A stretch of DNA of 64,000 bases from DATFVA01 sp963711455. GTDB taxonomy: Bacteria > Bacteroidota > Ignavibacteria > Ignavibacteriales > Ignavibacteriaceae. The DNA lies in the NCBI GenBank assembly GCA_963711455.1, contig CAVQEH010000010.1:310001-374000 (forward strand), read 5' to 3'. The translations under genes and the position numbers were made by a program. This document shows positions 48,039-56,517 of the stretch, piece after piece. The stretch's first letter is position 1. Each line of letters begins with the position of its first letter. Under the pieces are notes generated by a model that worked only from the letters and a program-made list of their open reading frames with translations, was not told the origin of the DNA and ran no database searches.

Positions 48039-49237
48039 TCCATCAGCAAAACTTTTTTTACATTTTCAATTACCCAATCAATTTCTTCTTTTTTAATTAC
48101 AAGAGGTGGTGCAAAGCGAATAACATCATCGTGTGTTTCTTTACATAGAATTCCTTTCTCCATCAATGCTTCGCAAAATCTTCTCGCTCCACCGGCTTCA
48201 GGGTAAAGTTCTACTCCAATGAACAGACCTTTTCCTCTTACTTCCTTAACGTATTTTGATGAAATATCTTTCAGCTTATTCCTGAAATATTCCCCAAGTT
48301 TAAATGAATTTTCTATGAGATTTTCTTCTACAAGAACTTTAAGACTTTCTCTTGCAATTGCAGCACCAAGCGGATTTCCACCAAAAGTTGAACCATGATC
48401 ACCGGGATTAAAAACACCAAGCACTTCTTTATTGGAAAGAACAGCAGAAACCGGGTAACAACCACCAGAAAGAGCTTTACCTATTATAACTGCATCAGGT
48501 CTTATATTTTCATATTCGAATGCGAAAAGTTTACCGCTTCTACCGAGACCGCATTGAATTTCATCTGCGATAAAAAGAACATTATTCTTTTTACAAATAT
48601 CAAATGCTTTTTTTAAATAACCTTCAGGAGGAACAACTACACCACCTTCTCCCTGGATCGGTTCGACAATAAAAGCAACAGTATTTTTTGTTATTGCTTT
48701 TTCAAGCTGTGTTGTATCTCCATAATCGATTAATTTAAAACCCGGCGTGAAAGGACCGAAACCTTCTTTGTATTGATCTGTAGATGAAAAGCTGATTATA
48801 GAAATTGTTCTGCCGCCAAAGTTATTATTACACACAATAATTTCAGCAGCATTCTCTTTAATCTTTTTAACCTTGTATCCCCATTTTCTTGCAGCTTTAA
48901 GTGCTGTTTCAACCGCCTCAGCACCTGAATTCATTGGAAGGATCATTTCATAACCGGTTAATTCATTCAGCTCTTTATAAAGAAGCGGAAGCTGGTCATT
49001 CCTGAAAGCCCGTGAGGTTAAAGTCACTTTATCTGCCTGAGCTTTAAGAGCTTTAATTATTCTGGGATGACAATGTCCCTGGTTAACTGCAGAGTAAGCA
49101 GCAAGGCAGTCAAGATATTTCTTACCATCAACATCATAGACCCAGACACCTTCAGCTTTCTCAATTACAACATCAAGTGGATGATAATTATGTGCGCCGT
49201 ATTTTTCTTCAAGCTTTATATATTCTTTGGTATTCAT
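48035..49237 (-). CDS. rocD: Ornithine aminotransferase
   Basis: PLP-dependent class III aminotransferase converting ornithine and 2-oxoglutarate to glutamate semialdehyde and glutamate; 400 residues. PLP Lys254 (IIGKALSGG), Asp225 (FIADEIQCGLGR) and the N-terminal EEKYGAHNYHPLDVVIEKAEG, diagnostic of ornithine aminotransferase over acetylornithine aminotransferase. It has its own predicted promoter. Tail-to-tail with the hybrid kinase, the two stop codons overlapping by 2 bp (total gene overlap 4 bp). Confidence 0.93.
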   Translation of the reverse strand: MNTKEYIKLEEKYGAHNYHPLDVVIEKAEGVWVYDVDGKKYLDCLAAYSAVNQGHCHPRIIKALKAQADKVTLTSRAFRNDQLPLLYKELNELTGYEMILPMNSGAEAVETALKAARKWGYKVKKIKENAAEIIVCNNNFGGRTISIISFSSTDQYKEGFGPFTPGFKLIDYGDTTQLEKAITKNTVAFIVEPIQGEGGVVVPPEGYLKKAFDICKKNNVLFIADEIQCGLGRSGKLFAFEYENIRPDAVIIGKALSGGCYPVSAVLSNKEVLGVFNPGDHGSTFGGNPLGAAIARESLKVLVEENLIENSFKLGEYFRNKLKDISSKYVKEVRGKGLFIGVELYPEAGGARRFCEALMEKGILCKETHDDVIRFAPPLVIKKEEIDWVIENVKKVLLMD

Positions 49238-49271
49238 AAAATTCCTTGTGAAATTTGGGTAAAAAGTGAAG

Positions 49272-49301
49272 CAAATTTATCAAAAAGCGGTACCTGTTCA
49301 A
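49272..49301 (-). promoter_or_regulatory. Predicted promoter of rocD
   Basis: On the minus strand: TTGAAC (49301-49296), 16-bp spacer, TAAATT continuing to TAAATTTG (49279-49272), about 35 bp before the rocD start. Confidence 0.5.
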
Positions 49302-49419
49302 AATAAAAAATAGCCTTCCAATTGCATAAATAGTATTTCATTTACCTTGTATTTAGAATGCTGCTTAAGTAATTTTTCTTAATCTTATAAGGTGAATTAT
49401 AAATAACTTTTACTATCAG

Positions 49420-49851
49420 ATGGCTGTAGAAACAAGAAGCTTTAAAGTAAATTCAAAGGGGAATTCAGATATAATTGACATTACTGATAATGTATCAAAT
49501 GAAATCGAGCTTTCCTTTGTAGTAGAAGGGAATGCTCTTATTTTTGTTGGTGGATCAACAGCAGGAATTACTACTATCGAATTTGAACCCGGCTTAAGAA
49601 AAGATTATCCCGAATTTTTTGAAAGACTTGTTCCTTCAAATAAAACTTATCATCACGATGATACCTGGCATGATGGCAATGGACATTCACATATAAGAGC
49701 ATCGCTGCAGGGAGCTTCATTCTCGGTTCCGTTTGTTAATAAAAGAATGATGCTTGGAACATGGCAGCAGATAATTTTAATTGATTTTGATAACCGCTCG
49801 CGTAACCGCGAAATTATTGTTCAACTAAATGGCAGAAAAGAAAATGAATAA
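49420..49851 (+). CDS. yjbQ: YjbQ/UPF0047 family protein (secondary thiamine-phosphate synthase-like)
   Basis: 143 residues, covering the whole UPF0047 fold. Conserved residues are in GGSTAGITTIEFEPGL and in HHDDTWHDGNGHSHIRASLQG, with the GTWQQIILIDFDNRSRNREI end. The E. coli member has weak thiamine-phosphate synthase activity, but the physiological role of the family is unsettled. It overlaps the start of the S1/P1 nuclease by 8 bp. Confidence 0.9.
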   Translation: MAVETRSFKVNSKGNSDIIDITDNVSNEIELSFVVEGNALIFVGGSTAGITTIEFEPGLRKDYPEFFERLVPSNKTYHHDDTWHDGNGHSHIRASLQGASFSVPFVNKRMMLGTWQQIILIDFDNRSRNREIIVQLNGRKENE

Positions 49852-50681
49852 AAAACTACTTTTACTTCTCCTTTTAATTTTACTTCCCGTATCTATCATT
49901 TTAAGCTGGGGTGCAGAAGGACATAAGCTGATCAGCAGAAAAGCTATGGAATTGCTCCCGGATGAAATGAGCAGTTTCACTCCCTGGCAGGATTATATTT
50001 CAATTCATTCTGTTGATCCTGATTTGAGAAAGGATAAAGATAAAACTGAAGCTCCCAAACACTTTATTGATATAGATTTTTATCCTGAATTCTTAAAAGG
50101 TAAAATGATTGAGAATAAAGATAGTCTTGTAGCAGAGTATGGTGATTCAACTGTTACAAAAATGGGACTGCTCCCCTGGGCAACTCTCGATACTTACAAC
50201 AATCTTGTAAATGCATTTAAAAGAAAAGAACAGGGATAAGGCTTTAATTTATGCTGCTGATCTCGGTCATTATGTGGGTGACGGTCATCAGCCAATGCAT
50301 ACAATTATGAATTATAACGGACAAATGACCGGACAAAAGGGAATTCACTTCAGGTATGAATCGATTATGGTAGACTCCAATCTTACTGAAATAAATAAGG
50401 ACTTTGATTCTGAAAAAGCAAAGTATGTAGGCAAACCTCTCGATTTTATTTTCAATTATATAAGCGATGCAAATTCCGCCGCTGATCTTTTATTTGCTGC
50501 AGATGAATTTGCTTATAAGCAAACTAATTCCAGAAAAGATGAATCATATTATAAACTGCTATGGTTCAGGACTAGATATATAACGGAAATCCAGATTGAA
50601 AATTCAGCCCGTGATTTTGCTTCACTCTTTTATTCAGCCTGGATTGATGCCGGCAAACCTTCTTTCGACGATATTCACTAA
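49844..50681 (+). CDS. S1/P1-type zinc nuclease, secreted (one frameshift)
   Basis: About 278 residues if repaired. ATG 49844 starts a signal peptide (NKKLLLLLLLILLPVSIILS) predicted to be cut before Trp, the N-terminal zinc ligand of this family (WGAEGHKLI). Further ligands: HFIDID, LGHYVGDGHQPMHT and GIHFRYES. The frame changes at AAAA 50219-50222: upstream ...NLVNAF, downstream KEKNRDKALIYAADLGHY; removing one A gives a seamless family sequence. It would degrade single-stranded nucleic acid or nucleotides in the periplasm or outside. The GH13 gene follows 18 bp later. Confidence 0.85.
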
Positions 50682-50699
50682 GATTAGTGCAGGTAATCT

Positions 50700-53588
50700 A
50701 TGAATTATAAATTTTTACTTTTTGCTTTAATTTTTATAAGTACTGAAATATTTTCCCAGATTGTTGTAACCGTTCCTGAACATCCTACTCAGAATGACAG
50801 CATCACAGTATATTTTGATGCAACGCAGCCGGGTGCTGAAGAACTGCTTAACTATACAGGGACAGTTTATGCACATACCGGAGTTACTACGAATCTTGGA
50901 ACCTGGCAGCACGTAATTGGAACCTGGGGTAACAATACAAATCAGCCTGCATTAACAAGGGACAGTGCTAATCATTATCATCTTACAATTGGATACCCGA
51001 GAACATTTTATAATGTTCCCAATCCTTCTGAACAAATATTAGCATTAGATTTTGTATTTAGAAGCTCTGATGCAACACTTCAAACACGTCCCGATATTTT
51101 TATAGATCTTTTTGAGCCCGGATTAAACCTGGTAGTCAATTCTCCTGAAGTTGATTTTAGTTATGGTGATCCTCAACGTTCTCCCGTTTTTTGCGGTGAA
51201 AATGATACTGTAAATATTTCAATTAGTTCAATAGCAATTGGAACCGTAACAGCATCCATTTCTTTATATGTAAACGGAACATTGACGGCACAATCGGATT
51301 CAAATGAAATTACTTATCAGTTTCTTGCGTCCAACTTTACTGTGGGTTCAACGATAATAACTGCCATTGCCGCCGATACTTCTGATTTAAGAGACACTTT
51401 GAACTTTGCTATAATGATAAATCCTCCGGTAACAGATCTTCCTTTACCTTCGGGAAATGAACACGGGATTAATTATACAAGCGCCACAAGTGTTACCCTT
51501 GCTTTATATGCACCATACAAAAATTTTGTTTATGTCATAGGTGATTTTAATGATTGGAAAGTCGATTCATCATATTATATGTATAGGGATGAAGTGACTC
51601 CGGATAGTGTCGTATGGTGGTTAACAATAAACAATCTTTCTCCGGGTGAGGAATATGCATTTCAATATCTGGTGGATGGAAAAATCAGGATCGGAGATCC
51701 ATATTGTGAAAAGGTTCTTGATCCGGCTAATGATCAATATATCTCGGATACAACTTATCCGAATCTGAAACCATATCCTTACGGAAAGACATCAGAGATT
51801 GTTTCAATATTACAGACTGACCAGCAGCCCTATCAATGGCAGGTAACGAATTTCCAGAGACCGGCACGTACAGATCTTGTTATTTATGAATTGTTAGTGA
51901 GAGATTTTGTAAGTACACACGATTATAAAACACTTAAAGATACTCTAAGTTATTTGAAAAGGCTCGGGGTTAATGCTATAGAATTAATGCCCATAATGGA
52001 ATTTGAAGGGAACGAAAGCTGGGGCTACAATCCAAATTTTAATTTTGCTCCTGATAAATATTACGGACCAAAAAATGATTTGAAAAGTTTTATCGATTCC
52101 TGTCACCAGGATAGCATTGCGGTAATTTTTGATGCTCCGATGAATGATATATTTAATTCCTCCCCGCTTGCAAGGCTTTATTGGGATTCTACGAACAGCC
52201 GTCCTGCTGCCAATAATCCATGGCTTAATCCAATTGCAAAGCATCCGTTTAATGTTGGAAATGACTATAACTATGAGAGCCCGGCAATGCGATATTATAT
52301 TAACAAGTTTACAAAATTCTGGTTATCTCAATATAATATCGATGGATTCAGATTCGATCTAGCCGGTGGTTATACTCAATGCCCGAATGGTTATAATAAC
52401 TGGGAACAATATGATGCAACAAGGATAGCCATTCAGGAAAGAATTGCTGATGCTATGTGGAGCGTTAGTCCCGGTGCTTATGTTATACTTGAAGAATTTG
52501 TTGATAATAATGAAGAGAGAGTTGTAGTTGATTACGGTATGATGCCCTGGGGAAATATGAATTGTAATTATAACCAGGCAACCATGGGATATGCTTCCGG
52601 TCCTTGTGGCACGTGGGATTTTTCCTGGATTTCCTATAAGGTACGAACCTGGAATTATCCCTACCTTGTTGGTTATATGGAAAGTCACGATGAAGAAAGA
52701 TTGATGTTCAAAAATCTGACATACGGTAATTCTCATGGCAATTATAACATTAAAAGTTTGCCGACAGCAATACAAAGAGTAAAAGAAGCTTCTGCATTTT
52801 TCTTTACTGTTCCTGGACCCAAAATGATATGGCAATTCGGTGAACTGGGATATGATATATCTATCGATGATCCCTGCAGAACCTGTAATAAACCTATCCT
52901 CTGGGATTATTACGATGAACCGGCACGATTAAAATTATATAAAGTATTTAAAACATTAATACATCTTAGGGAAAATTACCCTGCTTTCAGAAGTACAGAT
53001 TTTATAATTAGTGCTGCAAATGCGGAGAAAAGAATAAATATAAATCACAATACTATGGATGTGGATATTATAGGAAATTTTGATGTACAATCAGGTACCA
53101 TAGATCCTAACTTCAGCCATACAGGTACCTGGTATGATTACTTCAGCGGCGACAGTATAATAGTAACCGACGTTCATTCAAATATTTCACAGGAACCCGG
53201 TGAATTCCATATTTATACTACTGTTCGTCTTCCTAAACCGGAAGAAGGAATTCTTGATGATGTTCAAAAAACAAATCCGCAGATTGTAACAGATTATAAC
53301 CTTGATCAGAATTTTCCGAATCCATTCAATCCCTCTACAGAAATCCGGTTCAGTATAAAAGAAAATTCAAATGTAATCCTGAAGATTTATGACATTTTAG
53401 GAAGAGAGATAAAAACACTTGTAAATGAGGAAATGAACAATGGGCTCTATAATGTAACCTGGGATGGTGAAAACAACTCCGGTGAAAAAGTCAGCAGCGG
53501 TATCTATCTATACAGGATTGAAGCAGTACCTGTCAGCGGGCAAACAGGTAAATACATCAAATCAAAAAAAATGCTGCTGCTTAAATAA
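50700..53588 (+). CDS. Secreted GH13 alpha-amylase-family protein with T9SS sorting domain
   Basis: 962 residues. Signal peptide (to about residue 20, FSQ), an N-terminal Ig-like region (20-260), a CBM48-like early-set domain (KNFVYVIGDFNDWKVD, about 280-370), the GH13 barrel (about 400-800), and a C-terminal sorting domain starting near NLDQNFPNPFNPSTEI. Catalytic residues: nucleophile Asp553 (DGFRFDLAGG), acid Glu598 (VILEEF) and Asp664 (YMESHDEER). Region I reads FDAPMND, so the usual His after Asn482 is Asp483. Probably a surface alpha-glucan-active enzyme; activity is uncertain because of that change. Confidence 0.88.
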   Translation: MNYKFLLFALIFISTEIFSQIVVTVPEHPTQNDSITVYFDATQPGAEELLNYTGTVYAHTGVTTNLGTWQHVIGTWGNNTNQPALTRDSANHYHLTIGYPRTFYNVPNPSEQILALDFVFRSSDATLQTRPDIFIDLFEPGLNLVVNSPEVDFSYGDPQRSPVFCGENDTVNISISSIAIGTVTASISLYVNGTLTAQSDSNEITYQFLASNFTVGSTIITAIAADTSDLRDTLNFAIMINPPVTDLPLPSGNEHGINYTSATSVTLALYAPYKNFVYVIGDFNDWKVDSSYYMYRDEVTPDSVVWWLTINNLSPGEEYAFQYLVDGKIRIGDPYCEKVLDPANDQYISDTTYPNLKPYPYGKTSEIVSILQTDQQPYQWQVTNFQRPARTDLVIYELLVRDFVSTHDYKTLKDTLSYLKRLGVNAIELMPIMEFEGNESWGYNPNFNFAPDKYYGPKNDLKSFIDSCHQDSIAVIFDAPMNDIFNSSPLARLYWDSTNSRPAANNPWLNPIAKHPFNVGNDYNYESPAMRYYINKFTKFWLSQYNIDGFRFDLAGGYTQCPNGYNNWEQYDATRIAIQERIADAMWSVSPGAYVILEEFVDNNEERVVVDYGMMPWGNMNCNYNQATMGYASGPCGTWDFSWISYKVRTWNYPYLVGYMESHDEERLMFKNLTYGNSHGNYNIKSLPTAIQRVKEASAFFFTVPGPKMIWQFGELGYDISIDDPCRTCNKPILWDYYDEPARLKLYKVFKTLIHLRENYPAFRSTDFIISAANAEKRININHNTMDVDIIGNFDVQSGTIDPNFSHTGTWYDYFSGDSIIVTDVHSNISQEPGEFHIYTTVRLPKPEEGILDDVQKTNPQIVTDYNLDQNFPNPFNPSTEIRFSIKENSNVILKIYDILGREIKTLVNEEMNNGLYNVTWDGENNSGEKVSSGIYLYRIEAVPVSGQTGKYIKSKKMLLLK

Positions 53589-53603
53589 CTATTGTTAATT
53601 TTC

Positions 53604-53630
53604 AAAGGACAGATTCATTCTATCCTTTTA
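53604..53630 (+). terminator. Possible terminator after the GH13 gene
   Basis: A 10-bp stem AAAGGACAGA/TCTATCCTTT with one mismatch, 5-nt loop, 53604-53628, but only a weak T-rich tail. Confidence 0.4.
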
Positions 53631-53647
53631 ATTAAAATGATGTAATG

Positions 53648-53676
53648 TTGAGATTATTTTATTATTAGAGTATATT
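53648..53676 (+). promoter_or_regulatory. Predicted promoter of the T9SS protein gene at 53732
   Basis: TTGAGA (53648-53653), 17-bp spacer, TATATT (53671-53676); the gene starts 56 bp further with a strong GGGAGGAAG ribosome binding site. Confidence 0.57.
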
Positions 53677-53731
53677 TTCTTTAGTTAGAACAGAATAAAA
53701 GTTAATCAAATAATTTCTTGGGGAGGAAGTT

Positions 53732-55123
53732 ATGAAAATGTTTTTCTCGTTCTTCTGTCTGCTCGAAATCTCTTTATTTTCTACAATGGTGTATTCTCAT
53801 AATAGCTCTCCCAATGTAAATGATAATTCTTTTCTACAACAAAACACACCTTTATCTATGTGGGATGTTCAGCTCAATATAAATGTTACCGGAAGTTACG
53901 GAGTTTATGATGGAACATTTTTTTATGTAACTGACGGTGTTTCTAATCTGATTAAAGTTTATGATGTTAATGGAAATCTTTTATACAATACCACTATACT
54001 AGGCGTTACCGGTCTTAAAGATCTCACTTTTGATGGACAATTCGAATACGGCGGAACCGGGGGTAATACAATCTACCAGATGAATTTTCAAACCGGTACA
54101 CTTATAGGAATCATCAGTGCTCCAATTTCAGTAAGGTATATTGCTTATGATTATGATAATGATGCGTTCTGGGTAGGAACCTGGGGTAATAATTCTGTAA
54201 CTCTTGTTTCAAGAAGCGGGACAGTATTGACTTCTCTTTATCTAAGTCTCACATCCATTACGGGAATTGCTTATGATGGAGAATCCCCCGATGGTCCTTA
54301 TCTCTGGTTATTTACTAGCGGAACACCCGGACCTTTATTGATCCATCAGTTGAATGTAACGAATGGTACATTTACCGGAATTACTCATAATGTATCGGAC
54401 GATATTGGAATCGGGCAGCCAAATGCAAGTTCCGGGGGATTATTTTTTACAGATCAGTTTATTTCCAATACCTGTTCATTAGGCGGTGTATTAGTCGGGA
54501 ATCCTACAAAATTATTTATCTATGAACTTTATAATTCTGTCCCGGTTGAGTTAATTTCTTTTACGGCTGATTCAGATGAAAATGGAGTTAAGTTGAATTG
54601 GAGTACTTCCACGGAAACAAATAATTACGGCTTTGAAATTTATAGCAAAAAGGAAGAAGAAAAAGACTGGCGAAAAATAGGTTTTGTTAATGGGAATGGA
54701 ACATCTGTAAAGAAGCACAATTATTCCTTCACAGATAATGATATTGAACAGGGTGTATATCAGTATCGGTTAAAGCAAATTGATTTTGATGGTTCGTCTG
54801 AATATTCGAAAATAGTAAATGTTGAAATCAATCAACCAGAAGAATTTTCACTTTCACAAAATTATCCGAATCCGTTTAATCCTACTACAAATTTATCATT
54901 TATAATTGGACATACGTCATTTGTAAGCCTTAAGATTTATGATATACTTGGGAATGAGGTAACCACTTTAATTAATGAAGTAAAAAATCCCGCAAAGTAT
55001 GATGTTGAGTTCAATGCCTCCGGTTTACCTTCGGGAATATATTTTTACAAACTTAAAACCATACCTGACGGCGGGCATACCGGAAATTTCGTAGAAATTA
55101 AGAAAATGATGCTGCTTAAATAA
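53732..55123 (+). CDS. Secreted beta-propeller-like protein with T9SS sorting domain
   Basis: 463 residues. Signal peptide (about 1-22), a repeat region of about 250 residues with short YD.....W and G-rich strands (for example NLIKVYDVNGNLLYNTTILGV) that suggests a propeller, the same Fn3-like module as the 30.7-35.8 kb proteins (VKLNWSTSTETNNYGFEIYSK), and the sorting domain (FSLSQNYPNPFNPTTNLSF). No catalytic motif is visible. Own promoter. It ends 8 bp from the converging methyltransferase gene. Confidence 0.85.
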   Translation: MKMFFSFFCLLEISLFSTMVYSHNSSPNVNDNSFLQQNTPLSMWDVQLNINVTGSYGVYDGTFFYVTDGVSNLIKVYDVNGNLLYNTTILGVTGLKDLTFDGQFEYGGTGGNTIYQMNFQTGTLIGIISAPISVRYIAYDYDNDAFWVGTWGNNSVTLVSRSGTVLTSLYLSLTSITGIAYDGESPDGPYLWLFTSGTPGPLLIHQLNVTNGTFTGITHNVSDDIGIGQPNASSGGLFFTDQFISNTCSLGGVLVGNPTKLFIYELYNSVPVELISFTADSDENGVKLNWSTSTETNNYGFEIYSKKEEEKDWRKIGFVNGNGTSVKKHNYSFTDNDIEQGVYQYRLKQIDFDGSSEYSKIVNVEINQPEEFSLSQNYPNPFNPTTNLSFIIGHTSFVSLKIYDILGNEVTTLINEVKNPAKYDVEFNASGLPSGIYFYKLKTIPDGGHTGNFVEIKKMMLLK

Positions 55124-55131
55124 AAGGGTGA

Positions 55132-55884
55132 TCATTTAGTAAACAAAGCAAGTATTACAGCGGAAGCCGAAGCCACATTAAGTGATTCGGCTTTTCCTTT
55201 TTTCTTAATTGAAATTTTATGATCAGCCAGATCAAGAATTTTTTCGTCCGGTCCATGAGCCTCATTTGAAAATACCAGGATTGATTTTTCAGGTAAATTA
55301 AAATTAAATATATCCTGTCCTTTTAAATCTGAACAAATAATGCTGTAGCCTTTGCTCTTTAATTCGTTAAGGTTTTCAATTGTCACGTTTTCGTAAATTT
55401 TTAGATGGAAAACTGAACCCATACTTGAACGAATCACTTTGGGGTTATAAAGTTCTACTGACCCCTTGCCTAACAATACATCTCCGATTCCGAACCAGTC
55501 GCAGTTTCTTAATATAGTTCCTGTGTTACCAGGATCAGAAATATTATCTAAATAAACAAGAAGTTTGCTATTTATTTTTTGAAGGTTAAGTATATTGTCA
55601 GAATAAGGAAAAATAGCAAGCACTTCCTGTGGAGTTTTTGTGTCGGCTAATTTTTTAAGTTCGGTATTCTTTAATGTTTCTATTCTGAAATCTTTTAGAG
55701 AGTTAAAAAATTCCGGCTGCGATTCATAGAAGGGAACTGTAGTTAAAATAACTTCAGGTTTAATTCCGCTTTCAATTCCTTCGGCAATAATCTTATCGCC
55801 TTCAGCAATAAATTTTTTTTCCTGCTGCCTGTATTTTTTCTGAAGAAGGGAAGAATAATATTTAATTTCATTTTTAGTGATCAT
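55132..55884 (-). CDS. SpoU/TrmH-family RNA 2'-O-methyltransferase
   Basis: 250 residues: N-terminal substrate-binding domain (1-95), then the knotted SPOUT domain. Motif 1 LDNISDPGNTGTILRNCDWFG, motif 2 LVFSNEAHGPDE and motif 3 IKKKGKAESLNVASASAVIL are complete. It should methylate a ribose in rRNA or tRNA; the target base cannot be assigned. Its ATG overlaps the stop of the DUF971 gene by 4 bp (ATGA). Confidence 0.9.
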   Translation of the reverse strand: MITKNEIKYYSSLLQKKYRQQEKKFIAEGDKIIAEGIESGIKPEVILTTVPFYESQPEFFNSLKDFRIETLKNTELKKLADTKTPQEVLAIFPYSDNILNLQKINSKLLVYLDNISDPGNTGTILRNCDWFGIGDVLLGKGSVELYNPKVIRSSMGSVFHLKIYENVTIENLNELKSKGYSIICSDLKGQDIFNFNLPEKSILVFSNEAHGPDEKILDLADHKISIKKKGKAESLNVASASAVILALFTK

Positions 55885-56219
55885 ATAAGATTATCGTAAT
55901 CGTGTTTTGTTCCGCTTCCTTCATCTTTTGCCAGCTGCTGCAGGTTTTGCCAGGTATAAATACCGGTGTTGTGTCCGTCTTTCCATGTAATCGCAATTGC
56001 ATAGCCGCCTACAGTTTTAATATCTGTCAGCTTGTACATATCCGGATTGGTTTCTTTCTTTGCAGGACGATAGGTTTTCATCAATACAGTTTCTCCTTTG
56101 CACATTGCACAGGGACATTCATCACGAAGGTACTTTAACCCGATTTCACTTTCTGTATCGTCATTCCATTTTATAAAGAGTTTATTTTTATCCTTAACTT
56201 TAATTTGTTTTGGAGACAT
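55881..56219 (-). CDS. DUF971 (GBBH-like N-terminal) protein
   Basis: 112 residues. LRDECPCAMCKGE (two cysteines, a possible metal site) and GGYAIAITWKDGHNTGIYTWQNL are diagnostic of the DUF971/GBBH-like N-terminal fold. Role unknown; related proteins have been linked to iron-sulfur or Mrp-type partners. Translationally coupled to the downstream methyltransferase by ATGA. Confidence 0.88.
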   Translation of the reverse strand: MSPKQIKVKDKNKLFIKWNDDTESEIGLKYLRDECPCAMCKGETVLMKTYRPAKKETNPDMYKLTDIKTVGGYAIAITWKDGHNTGIYTWQNLQQLAKDEGSGTKHDYDNLI

Positions 56220-56388
56220 CAGGTTTCTTCTCGCCGTTTTATTTTTTTATTTTCTGCGTCATAAAATTAAGAAGAATTAGAATACTATTAAATGAAAAAT
56301 TGAAAATTCCGGTTAAGATGAAAATCAACAATCAAAGATTCAATATCTTGTATTTTTGAAAAATATAAAGATTAAAAAGGAGTGATTA

Positions 56389-56454
56389 ATGGAATACACT
56401 AATCTTGGAAAAATCGGTCTTAGAGTATCAAGGATTTGTCTTGGCTGTACTTAA
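56389..56454 (+). pseudogene. Aldo/keto reductase N-terminal stub (21 codons)
   Basis: A good AAAAGGAG (56375-56382) precedes ATG 56389, which encodes MEYTNLGKIGLRVSRICLGC and then stops. That is the exact N-terminus of aldo/keto reductases, whose next residues would be MTFG. Nothing after the stop resembles the family in any frame. It looks like the 5' end of a gene cut by a rearrangement. Confidence 0.7.
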
Positions 56455-56517
56455 ATTTAATGACGTCCGTTAAGAATTAAAAGAATAAATATGGACATCA
56501 TCTTTTTGTTTAAATTG

